Assembly (NCBI GenBank): GCA_003220955.1
Contig: QHTW01000151.1
Span: forward strand, 1 to 13,278
Source: Gemmatimonadota bacterium
GTDB taxonomy: Bacteria; Gemmatimonadota; Gemmatimonadetes; Gemmatimonadales; GWC2-71-9
DNA: 13,278 nucleotides
Direction of reading: 5' to 3'
The notes under the pieces: model-generated
Seen by the model: only the letters and a program-made list of their open reading frames with translations
What the model was told of the DNA's origin: nothing
Database searches by the model: none
Shown: one piece after another, positions 1 to 6,767 of the stretch
Position numbering within the stretch: the stretch's first letter is position 1
Layout of the letters: each line of letters opens with the position of its first letter
Made by a program: the position numbers and the translations under genes

Positions 1-183
1 CGTCTTCAGGAGCGCTTTCAGCTCGTTGAAGGTGAGACTGTCGCGCACCGCGAGCGCGCTCACGATTGCCAGCCGCACGCGCTCGTGAATCAGCCGGTCG
101 AGCTCCGCCGCCGGCTGCGATTTCGTCTTCACCGGTCGTTCCGCTTCCACGCGGGTGAGTCGCGCCGTATTGCCCTTAGCCAC
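1..183 (-). CDS. winged-helix transcriptional regulator, 3'-truncated by the window edge
   Basis: Only the first 61 codons are in the window; the gene continues past position 1. The N-terminus is a basic leader of about 25 residues, followed by LDRLIHERVRLAIVSALAV and then a LTFNELKALLKT helix. This is the typical opening of the ArsR/MarR-like winged-helix regulators that are found beside small membrane proteins. It should bind DNA in the cytoplasm as a dimer. The GTG at 183-181 is chosen because it overlaps the end of the upstream gene by 8 bases, which suggests translational coupling with the membrane protein at 176-760. I infer that it may act on the palindrome at 797-815, upstream of the pair. 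The family call rests on the N-terminal half of the domain only; the recognition helix and wing are not visible. Confidence 0.75.
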   Translation of the reverse strand, partial: MAKGNTARLTRVEAERPVKTKSQPAAELDRLIHERVRLAIVSALAVRDSLTFNELKALLKT

Positions 184-760
184 CGTACCTCCGGGCGATA
201 GTGAAACCGAATGCGATGTTGAGACCACCAAATCCCACCGCCATGAACCAGGGCCACCACCGAAATGGCGTAAACAGCGCCACGGTCCCGAGCACCATGA
301 AGCACACCCCCATCAGGGGAACGACACGGACCGAGAAGGCGCCGGCGGTCGCGACGGCGGTGCCGTACAGCAGCAGCCAGGTCCCCGGCATGAGCGAATA
401 CAGCTGCGCTCGATACAGCGCGATCGTCAACAGCGCGCCGACGACGATGGGCGGCAGAAAACTGAGGCCAAACCGCCGTCCCGGTCCCGACAGCACCGGA
501 TCGTTGGCGGCGCGGGCCTTCTGGACCAGCGCCGCGCTGCTGACGACCACGGCGAGCGCCGCTTCACCTAGCCACACCGCGAGCCAGTCGGCGGACCGTG
601 CTTGCCGCAGCCCCAACCAGGTAGAGGCCAGGGCGGTGCAGCCGACCACGACCATCCCCCAGCCGGGCACCGCCGTAAACGAGCCGGCCCGCTCCATGGC
701 GGAGCGGATGAACTGGAGATTGTCGAGCGCCCGGTCGCGGAGCGGCTGCGGCGAGCTCAT
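176..760 (-). CDS. six-helix integral membrane protein paired with a winged-helix regulator
   Basis: The protein has 194 residues and no recognised catalytic motif. It starts with a soluble, probably amphipathic stretch (RALDNLQFIRSAMERAG, about residues 10-26), then VPGWG and about six hydrophobic segments near residues 33-52, 59-82, 98-118, 124-143, 147-165 and 169-189. It is predicted to sit in the inner membrane. Its function is unknown. The following gene, a winged-helix regulator, overlaps its stop by 8 bases, so the two are one transcription unit and the membrane protein may be the regulator's partner or target. The ATG at 760 has no recognisable Shine-Dalgarno sequence. A promoter-like TTGACA at 795-790 would place transcription start close to the ATG, so the mRNA may be leaderless. 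Confidence 0.75.
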   Translation of the reverse strand: MSSPQPLRDRALDNLQFIRSAMERAGSFTAVPGWGMVVVGCTALASTWLGLRQARSADWLAVWLGEAALAVVVSSAALVQKARAANDPVLSGPGRRFGLSFLPPIVVGALLTIALYRAQLYSLMPGTWLLLYGTAVATAGAFSVRVVPLMGVCFMVLGTVALFTPFRWWPWFMAVGFGGLNIAFGFTIARRYGG

Positions 761-767
761 GGCATCA

Positions 768-795
768 AAGCTAGGGCGGGAAGGGGTTCTGTCAA
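768..795 (-). promoter_or_regulatory. candidate promoter of the membrane-protein/regulator pair
   Basis: On the minus strand TTGACA lies at 795-790, a perfect -35 consensus. A weak -10, TAGCTT (773-768), follows after 16 bases. Counting from that -10, transcription would start at about 761-760, on or next to the ATG at 760. The -10 matches the consensus poorly, so only the -35 is convincing. Confidence 0.4.
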
Positions 796-796
796 G

Positions 797-815
797 TACT
801 TTGTAATGTAAAGTA
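797..815. promoter_or_regulatory. candidate operator palindrome
   Basis: TACTTTGTAATGTAAAGTA has perfect 6-base arms (TACTTT/AAAGTA) around a 7-base centre. It is AT-rich in a GC-rich window and lies one base upstream of the TTGACA element of the membrane-protein/regulator pair, between it and the stop codon of the DUF3052 gene at 818. Position and symmetry fit a binding site for the dimeric winged-helix regulator encoded in the same unit (autoregulation). The regulator-site pairing is an inference. Confidence 0.5.
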
Positions 816-817
816 AA

Positions 818-1222
818 TCAGCGGTTTTTGAGCCGCCGCACGAGCTTGAGCCCAGACCAGACGTCGTCCACGGCGGCGACCTTCACGTCCACCAGGCCGG
901 TCGGCAGCGCGACGGCCCGCACCACGTCTTCGGTGATGTCGGTGACGACACCGGAGCTCTTCTTTGGCCAGGAGATCCAGAGGGCGCCGTCGGGCGTGAG
1001 CGCGCCCAGTAGCCGCGGAATCTCGTTCTCGAGGACCGCGCGGTCACGCGTGAAGAAAAGAATGAAGGGGTAGGTGCCGCTGACTCGCGACGCGATCCGA
1101 ACTCCGGCTGGCAACTTGCCCAACGTCGCTCGAAAGCCCCGGGGCGGATTGAGGATCGCAATCCGCGTCCGGGGCTTGATGCCGAGCTTATCGACTAACG
1201 ACCGGCTGCTGTAGCCTGCCAC
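818..1222 (-). CDS. DUF3052 family protein
   Basis: This 134-residue cytoplasmic protein matches the DUF3052 family from end to end by recall: it opens with AGYSSRSLVDKLGIKPRTRIAI, has an ILNPPRGF turn, and has a central LLGALTPDGALWISWPKKSSG block followed by ITEDVVRAVALPTGLVDVKVAAVDDVWSGLKLV. The DGALWISWPK stretch resembles the last strand of a Rossmann-like, methyltransferase-type fold, but no cofactor site is evident and the biochemical role is unknown. The start is a GTG only 3 bases after the M28 peptidase stop, so it is probably translated from the same mRNA as the peptidase. An AGG four bases upstream of the GTG could serve as a weak ribosome site. Confidence 0.85.
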   Translation of the reverse strand: MAGYSSRSLVDKLGIKPRTRIAILNPPRGFRATLGKLPAGVRIASRVSGTYPFILFFTRDRAVLENEIPRLLGALTPDGALWISWPKKSSGVVTDITEDVVRAVALPTGLVDVKVAAVDDVWSGLKLVRRLKNR

Positions 1223-1225
1223 GAC

Positions 1226-2911
1226 CTACTGCACGCAGTTCCCATGCGGGTCCGGCTTTGGTTTGTCGACCACGACCCGATGGTCCAGGTTCGCCACCGT
1301 CGTCGCGATGTCGTACACGAACTGCGCCACGTGCGCCAGCTTGTCGTAATCGATGTACTCCGGCTCGTCCGTCACCTGGTGATAGTCGCGATGGTTGCCG
1401 GTCGTGAAGAACGCGATCGGGATGCCGTAGCGTGCGTACATGTAGTGATCGCTGCGACAGTAGTACTGCTCCGGATGACCGGACGCGTCGAACTGATAGT
1501 CGAACGTGAACGGTTGTTTCCGTGCCTTGTTGACGCTCTCGATCAGATCCCCCAGCTCGGTCGATAGGCGGCGCGTCCCGATGAGCTGGAGGTATCCCGG
1601 CCCACCGCCGGTCTCGTCGTCGGCGCGGCCGCGCCCGATCATGTCCATGTTGAGCTGCGCCACGATCGAGTCCCGCGTCACCGTCGGATGATCGGTGAAG
1701 TACTGCGACCCAAACAGCCCCAGCTCCTCGCCCGTATGCCAGACGAAGATGAGCGAGCGTTTCGGCTTCGCTTTCGCCCCGGCGAACGCTTCGGCCATCT
1801 CCAGCACCGCGACCGTCCCTGAGCCATCGTCATCCGCGCCGTTGAAGATCGAGTCCCGGCGCGCCGGATGGAGCCGGTGCAGGCTGTCGAGATTCACGTG
1901 GATCTGCTGCAGCTGATCCGGCGTGACCCGATGCGTCGGCGACGCGAGCTGCAGCTTGCGAACGGCGTCGTTGTAGGCGCGGATGGAATCGTGGTCCACC
2001 GCGTCATGGTCGAAGCCGACGTGATCGTTGTGAGCCCCGATCGCGACGTACTCGCCGCGCAGCTTCGGATCACTGCCAGGCAGAATGGCGACGACGTTCC
2101 GGGCGGGCGCCGGCGTCTCGCTGAACGAAACCGAGCCGTGCAGCGTCTTTCCGGTCGCGCCCGCGCGGAGGCTGTCGAGAGGCGCGCCCAGTAACGTCCT
2201 CGCCCCGCCGGCGTTCACGTAGACGTAGACGGGCAGGCTGGTCGTGTCGCTCAGCGCCGCGCCGTCCTTCAAAATCGTCTGCGGCTGCCGGAAGAAATCG
2301 ATCGCTTGCGGCGGGAAGGTTTCGAGCGCCACGACGGCGATACCGGCCGCCGCGCGATACTTCGCGAGCAGCGCACCGCGGTTCACCTGCGCCGCGGGGG
2401 GCAGATTCGGCCCCCGCCGCACGGCGAGGACGATGAACTTCCCGCTCGCCTGCTCGGGCGACAGTTGCGTGCTATCGCCGAGCACGCCGGCGTACACTGC
2501 CTGGACACCATCGAAGGCCCGCGTCGCCACGCCCGGATCGCGCGGGACGAAGTCATCCCAGGGACGCAGCGATGTGCCATCGACGGAGAGGGCCGCGCTC
2601 GCATCGAGCTGTCGCTTGACGAGCGGCACGTTCTGGAAGTAGCCGCCGGAATCCCCCGCGGGCTGCAGCCCGAATCGTTTGACCTCGGACGCGATGTACG
2701 CCGTGGCCTTGAGATTGTATTCGCTGCCGGCCAGGCGGCCCATCATGGAATCGTCGGAATACAGATACAAGCGGGTCATGAGATCCGCCGGAGTGATGGC
2801 GGTTTGCGTGCGCGCCGGAGCATGCTTGAGCGGCAACGCCATTTGTGCCGCGGCCGGCGACGCCAGCGCCAGAAGAGCACCGAGGGTTACAAGACGACAA
2901 GCTGCCTGCAT
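1226..2911 (-). CDS. exported M28-family zinc metallopeptidase with PA-like insert
   Basis: The 561-residue product begins with a clear signal peptide (MQAACRLVTLGALLALASPAAAQ), so it is exported. It should be a di-zinc aminopeptidase/carboxypeptidase of family M28. The metal and catalytic residues are all present: His294 in GAHNDH, Asp361 in GADDDGSG, the Glu395-Glu396 pair in HTGEELGLFGS (general base and ligand), Asp423 in LNMDMIG and His479 in SDHYMYARYG. Residues about 120-250, before the first ligand, look like a protease-associated (PA) domain. An insert of about 60 residues, rich in Asp, His and Leu, lies between the first His and the GADDDGSG motif. The ATG at 2911 is preferred because it starts the signal peptide and has TTTGGAG 8 bases upstream. 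An in-frame GTG at 2995 would overlap the preceding stop as GTGA but would bury the signal peptide behind 28 residues. It probably digests peptides in the periplasm. Confidence 0.92.
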   Translation of the reverse strand: MQAACRLVTLGALLALASPAAAQMALPLKHAPARTQTAITPADLMTRLYLYSDDSMMGRLAGSEYNLKATAYIASEVKRFGLQPAGDSGGYFQNVPLVKRQLDASAALSVDGTSLRPWDDFVPRDPGVATRAFDGVQAVYAGVLGDSTQLSPEQASGKFIVLAVRRGPNLPPAAQVNRGALLAKYRAAAGIAVVALETFPPQAIDFFRQPQTILKDGAALSDTTSLPVYVYVNAGGARTLLGAPLDSLRAGATGKTLHGSVSFSETPAPARNVVAILPGSDPKLRGEYVAIGAHNDHVGFDHDAVDHDSIRAYNDAVRKLQLASPTHRVTPDQLQQIHVNLDSLHRLHPARRDSIFNGADDDGSGTVAVLEMAEAFAGAKAKPKRSLIFVWHTGEELGLFGSQYFTDHPTVTRDSIVAQLNMDMIGRGRADDETGGGPGYLQLIGTRRLSTELGDLIESVNKARKQPFTFDYQFDASGHPEQYYCRSDHYMYARYGIPIAFFTTGNHRDYHQVTDEPEYIDYDKLAHVAQFVYDIATTVANLDHRVVVDKPKPDPHGNCVQ

Positions 2912-2919
2912 GGGACGGT

Positions 2920-2926
2920 CTCCAAA
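2920..2926 (-). promoter_or_regulatory. ribosome binding site that fixes the peptidase start
   Basis: TTTGGAG on the minus strand lies 8 bases upstream of the ATG at 2911. It supports starting the M28 peptidase at its signal peptide rather than at the upstream GTG at 2995. A pyrimidine-rich run (CTTCCCCTTCCCTTTTTCCC) precedes it. Confidence 0.6.
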
Positions 2927-2991
2927 GGGAAAAAGGGAAGGGGAAGCACCTGCGAATAAGACGTCCAACCTCGCCGTTTCGTTGCGCCCTG

Positions 2992-4227
2992 TCACGTCGG
3001 GGTTTGGTTAGGAACGGGCGTGGGTGTCTCGCGTGAGCGGCGGCCCAGCGAGCGAGCCAGGATCCCGAGCCCCGCAGCTTGCCCCTCGCGGCGCGGCAGG
3101 GCGCGGTACAGCAGGATAATGACCACCCACGTCAACCAGCTCGCGCGTTCGGCCCACGTCAGCGAGCGCAGCATGAACCAGGGCTGGGTCACCGGCGCGG
3201 TCCACGCCTGCCAGTCGCCCTGGACCAGGGCGAGCGGCCGGGCGAAGACGCGGTTTGTGTGAAAGCCCTGCGCGCCCGGGTGTGAAACGTTCCAGACGCA
3301 GGTGACCTGTCCCCAGCCGTGATTGTCGCTTGCGCCGACAACCACCAGATCGTGACTCGCCGCGAGCGCCACCACCTGGCGACGGAGGTCCGACGGAAAC
3401 CCCAATGCCTTGGGCGCGCAGTTGACGATCTCGAATCCGTCGACCCCGCCGAGCACGAAGGCGCTCAGCTCCTCCTCGTGATAGCGCCAGTACTCGGGCA
3501 GCGACGCGATGCTCAGTCCACCCTGGCGTTCGATCACCGCAAACATCCGGATCATGCGGGCCGTGCTCTCCCCGAAGCTGTCGCGCGGCAGAGCCTCGAC
3601 ACGCCCGATTGCCACGACGTGCTGGCGATAGACGCTCCACTCGACGCCGGGCAGCAAGCTGATCGAGGTGCCCTCGGGCACGGGCAGAGATCCGTCATAG
3701 ATGACATTGTGATCGGTGACATACGTCGCCTGGAATCCCTGGCGCTCGTGCCATTGGGCGAGTTTGGCGAGCGTCCAGCCGGGCCGGCCGTCGTGTGAGG
3801 CGTTCGTGTGGGCGTGATAGTCGATCACGGTGCCCGGGCCGTCGCTGACGAGGCGGGGCACGGGACGCGGCAGCAGCAACGCGGCGACGACAAGCGCCAC
3901 CAGCGCGAGGGGGCCGAGCAACGCACTCGCGACGATGCGGCGCCAGCTCAATGAGTCACTCGACGCCCGGATCGCGCCCCAGGCGGCGAGGAGCAGGACC
4001 CAGACGACGACCGCCCACACTGCGCGCGCCAGGCTGAAGAAGGTCACTGCGTCGAGGGTATCGGAGAGAGGTGCGAAGATGACATAGAGCATGGGGCGAT
4101 CGAGATCCGCGTCGCCTGGCGCGGAGCCCGTCACGGCATCGACCAGCGCGGGCAACGGGTGAATCGCCGTCAGGAGCAGCAGGACCACCAGCGCGATCGC
4201 GACCGGGTGGCGGCGCAGCAGGTTCAC
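2992..4227 (-). CDS. membrane-anchored PHP-superfamily metal-dependent phosphoesterase
   Basis: The product has 411 residues from the GTG at 4227. In the numbering from the alternative TTG at 4233 (two residues longer), hydrophobic helices lie near residues 10-30, 68-88 and 101-121, with a further helix near 366-378. Between them sits a PHP-type domain: YHAHTN (His140, His142), TDHN (Asp174, His175), GVEW (Glu198) and SDNHGW (Asp303, His305) match the metal-binding motifs of PHP phosphoesterases, which hydrolyse phosphate esters with two or three metals. The motif where many PHP proteins carry a His is here SLPEYW. The catalytic domain should face one side of the membrane; which side is not clear. 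The GTG at 4227 is preferred because GGGGAA lies 7 bases upstream, whereas for the TTG it is only one base away. The peptidase gene follows 80 bases on. The substrate is unknown. Confidence 0.8.
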   Translation of the reverse strand: MNLLRRHPVAIALVVLLLLTAIHPLPALVDAVTGSAPGDADLDRPMLYVIFAPLSDTLDAVTFFSLARAVWAVVVWVLLLAAWGAIRASSDSLSWRRIVASALLGPLALVALVVAALLLPRPVPRLVSDGPGTVIDYHAHTNASHDGRPGWTLAKLAQWHERQGFQATYVTDHNVIYDGSLPVPEGTSISLLPGVEWSVYRQHVVAIGRVEALPRDSFGESTARMIRMFAVIERQGGLSIASLPEYWRYHEEELSAFVLGGVDGFEIVNCAPKALGFPSDLRRQVVALAASHDLVVVGASDNHGWGQVTCVWNVSHPGAQGFHTNRVFARPLALVQGDWQAWTAPVTQPWFMLRSLTWAERASWLTWVVIILLYRALPRREGQAAGLGILARSLGRRSRETPTPVPNQTPT

Positions 4228-4286
4228 TCGCAAATTCCCCGCATGTCGGGTCGGGTAGAAGCTAGTAGTCGCTGGCTCCGCACGCG

Positions 4287-4799
4287 ATGATCGACCCTCG
4301 CCGCCGCCTCGCCGAGCTGCCCGCGCTGGTGCTGGACCCGTGGCGCGACCGGCGCGACAGCGAGTGGCAGCGCGCCCCAGCCGGAAAGTGGACCCCCGCG
4401 CAGATCGTCGAGCACCTCGCGCTCGGTCTCACGTTGAGCGCCGAAACGTTTCATGCGCGCCGCAATCACGCACCGATGTCCCGCCGATCGCGCACGCCCG
4501 CCCAGCAGGTCGCCCGGTTCTTCATTTTCGGATTGCGGTGGTTCCCGCCGGGCCGGAAGGCGCCGGAACGCACGACGCCGCCGCCGGGAATCAGCCGGAC
4601 GACGGCGGAAGCGCATTTCCTCGCTGGGATCGATGCATGGGATCAAGTCGATCGCGCCTTGATGCCGGAGCGTCGCGCGAATCTCTTCGTGAAGCATCCG
4701 CGCATGGGTGACTTGACGATCGAGGAATGGATGCGATTCCACGTGATTCACGCGCGTCACCACGCGCGCCAGATCCGGGAACGCGTCACCGGCGAATGA
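4287..4799 (+). CDS. DinB-like (YfiT/DUF1569-type) putative metal-binding protein
   Basis: This 170-residue protein looks like the DinB-like four-helix family: W35-TPAQIVEHL with His43 in the first helices, and a C-terminal MRFHVIHARHHARQIRER helix in which His155 and His159 (HxxxH) complete the usual three-His metal site. Members include thiol-dependent transferases and DNA-damage-induced proteins, but the reaction cannot be deduced here. No signal peptide is present, so it should be cytoplasmic. The gene is divergent from the PHP gene with 59 bases between the start codons. I see no strong Shine-Dalgarno sequence before the ATG. Its stop overlaps the start of the next small gene (ATGA). Confidence 0.75.
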   Translation: MIDPRRRLAELPALVLDPWRDRRDSEWQRAPAGKWTPAQIVEHLALGLTLSAETFHARRNHAPMSRRSRTPAQQVARFFIFGLRWFPPGRKAPERTTPPPGISRTTAEAHFLAGIDAWDQVDRALMPERRANLFVKHPRMGDLTIEEWMRFHVIHARHHARQIRERVTGE

Positions 4800-4954
4800 G
4801 TCGCAAGCGCGACAAGGAAAGGGTCGTCATCCGCGTGCCGAACCCGCGCGCGCCGGTCAAAGAGCGTCTCAAGACTCCCGGCCACAAAGTCCACCGTTCC
4901 AAAAAGGCGTATCGCAGGCACGAGAAGCACCAAAAAACCGTCGACCTCGACTAG
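4796..4954 (+). CDS. small highly basic protein of unknown function
   Basis: The ORF encodes 52 residues: MSRKRDKERVVIRVPNPRAP, a middle KERLKTPGHKVHRSKKAYRR and a tail HEKHQKTVDLD. More than one third of the residues are Lys, Arg or His. It has no Cys, no hydrophobic core and no membrane segment, so it is probably disordered or bound to nucleic acid or ribosomes. I do not recognise a family. The case for it being real is its ATGA overlap with the DinB-like gene, its stop 13 bases before the chloride-channel start, and the absence of any better ORF in the gap. It would be translated by coupling with the upstream gene. Confidence 0.6.
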   Translation: MSRKRDKERVVIRVPNPRAPVKERLKTPGHKVHRSKKAYRRHEKHQKTVDLD

Positions 4955-4967
4955 ATTTCGCAAAGAC

Positions 4968-6767
4968 ATGCCTGCCGTTGCCGACGCCAAACGCGGGGAT
5001 TTCACCGCCAATCCCCGCGTCCTCGTCGTCACTCTCATGGCGGTGTTCATCGGTGTCGCCAGCGCGTTCGTCGCGCTCGCGCTCACCAAGCTGATCGGCT
5101 TCTTCACCAACCTCTTTTACTACCAGCGCATCGCCATCGGCGATTTCACATCGCCGGCCGCGCATCATCTCGGCCTCTGGTCGGTGTTCATTCCCGTCAT
5201 CGGCGGCCTGATCATCGGACTGATGGCCCGGTACGGCTCGGAAAAGATCCGCGGCCACGGGATTCCGGAAGCGCTCGAAGCGATCCTCATCGGTCGCAGC
5301 CGCATGGAAGCACGCGTCGCCGTCCTCAAGCCGCTCTCGTCGGCGCTCTCGATCGGGACGGGCGGGCCGTTCGGCGCCGAGGGGCCGATCATCATGACCG
5401 GCGGCGCGTTTGGATCGCTGTTCGCCCAAGGGTTCCATATGTCGGCGGCCGAGCGCAAGACGCTGCTCGTCGCGGGCGCGGCGGGTGGCATGTCGGCCAT
5501 CTTCGCCACACCGGTCGCGGCGGTGCTGCTCGCCGTCGAGCTGCTGCTGTTCGAGTGGAAGCCGCGCAGCTTCATCCCCGTGGCGAGCGCGGCCGCAGTG
5601 GCCGCTGCGTTGCGCGTGCCGCTCATGGGCGCGGGGCCGGTGTTCGCGACCCGTGCGCATCTGCCGCTCGCTCCGCTCGCTTTGCTGAGCGCCCTCGCGC
5701 TCGGACTATTCGCCGGCTTCGGATCGGGCCTGCTGACCCGGCTCGTCTACGCATCGGAGGACTTCTTCGCGAAGCTGCCGATCCACTGGATGTGGTGGCC
5801 CGCAATTGGGGGACTGGTGGTGGGGATTGGGGGCTTGTTGTATCCCCGCGCCCTCGGAGTCGGCTACGACGTAATTCGCGACCTCTTGAATGCACGGCTT
5901 GTCGGGATGTTTCTGCTCGGCTTGCTCATCACCAAGGCCGTGATCTGGGCGATCGCACTAGGCTCTGGAACGTCGGGCGGTGTACTTGCGCCCTTGATGA
6001 TCATGGGCGGCGCGCTCGGCGCGTTGGTCGGTCCCGTTCTGCCGGGCGGGGATCCGGGCGTGTGGGCGGTACTCGGCATGGGCGCGATGCTGGGTGGGAC
6101 GATGCGGGCACCGTTCACCGCGATCGCGTTCATGCTTGAAGTGACGCACGACGTCAATCTGCTGCCCGCGATGCTGGTCGCCTGCGTCGCCGCCGATGCG
6201 GTCACCGTGCTCCTCATGAAACGGTCGATTCTCACCGAGAAAATGGCGCGGCGCGGCCATCACGTGATGCGCGAGTACATCGTCAACCCGCTGCATCTGA
6301 TGCGCGTGGCGGACGTGATGGAGAAGGATGTGCCGACCGTCCCCGCGTCGCTCCCCGTCGATGGGTTGTTTGAGCGACTGGCGGACGAAGATCCGGTCAT
6401 GGCGCGACGCCAGGAATGGCCGGTCGTGGACGACGCCGAACGACTCGTCGGGCTCGTGACGCGCGGCGACCTCGTGCGGGCGTTGGACCGTGAAGACGGA
6501 GAGGGCGACACCGTGCGGGATCTGGGAAGTCGCCGGTTGGTCGTCACCCATCCCGACGAGCTCCTCGAGGAGGCAACGGCGAAGATGATCACACACGACA
6601 TCGGGCGGCTGCCCGTGGTCGATCGGGCCGACCCGAGCAAGCTTGTCGGGCTCCTCGGCCGTGCCGGAGTCATGGCCGTATGGCTGCACGCCGCGCGCGA
6701 GGAACAGCCTCGCGATTCGGGGTGGCTGACGGGACGGCTGAGCAGGTTCCGGCGTCCTAAAACCTGA
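4968..6767 (+). CDS. CLC-family chloride channel/transporter with two C-terminal CBS domains
   Basis: The 599-residue inner-membrane protein carries a full CLC core (about residues 15-420) and two CBS domains (about 446-505 and 517-575). CLC signatures are visible: RGHGIPEAL (residues 95-103) at the GSGIP chloride-binding loop, GTGGPFGAEGP (130-140) with the gating Glu138, and GSGTSGGVLAP (332-342) at the GxFxP loop. Family members move chloride or other anions, either passively or in exchange for protons. Retention of Glu138 means the external gate is present. A His replaces the usual Ser of GSGIP, a variant I believe occurs in CBS-bearing bacterial CLCs. The CBS pair may bind adenine nucleotides and regulate gating. 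No strong ribosome site precedes the ATG. The last 11 bases overlap the convergent porin-like gene. Confidence 0.92.
   Translation: MPAVADAKRGDFTANPRVLVVTLMAVFIGVASAFVALALTKLIGFFTNLFYYQRIAIGDFTSPAAHHLGLWSVFIPVIGGLIIGLMARYGSEKIRGHGIPEALEAILIGRSRMEARVAVLKPLSSALSIGTGGPFGAEGPIIMTGGAFGSLFAQGFHMSAAERKTLLVAGAAGGMSAIFATPVAAVLLAVELLLFEWKPRSFIPVASAAAVAAALRVPLMGAGPVFATRAHLPLAPLALLSALALGLFAGFGSGLLTRLVYASEDFFAKLPIHWMWWPAIGGLVVGIGGLLYPRALGVGYDVIRDLLNARLVGMFLLGLLITKAVIWAIALGSGTSGGVLAPLMIMGGALGALVGPVLPGGDPGVWAVLGMGAMLGGTMRAPFTAIAFMLEVTHDVNLLPAMLVACVAADAVTVLLMKRSILTEKMARRGHHVMREYIVNPLHLMRVADVMEKDVPTVPASLPVDGLFERLADEDPVMARRQEWPVVDDAERLVGLVTRGDLVRALDREDGEGDTVRDLGSRRLVVTHPDELLEEATAKMITHDIGRLPVVDRADPSKLVGLLGRAGVMAVWLHAAREEQPRDSGWLTGRLSRFRRPKT

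Noticed and set aside
201..806. 201-residue plus-strand ORF
   Set aside because: It is antisense to the membrane protein, has no family features, and its codon pattern mirrors the real gene in this GC-rich sequence.
4234..4286. divergent promoter between the PHP and DinB-like genes
   Set aside because: TAGAAGCTAG is a short near-symmetrical sequence but no convincing -35/-10 pair could be placed on either strand.
4869..5660. 263-residue minus-strand ORF rich in Arg, Glu, His and Asp
   Set aside because: Antisense to the CLC gene; composition is the typical shadow of a hydrophobic high-GC gene.
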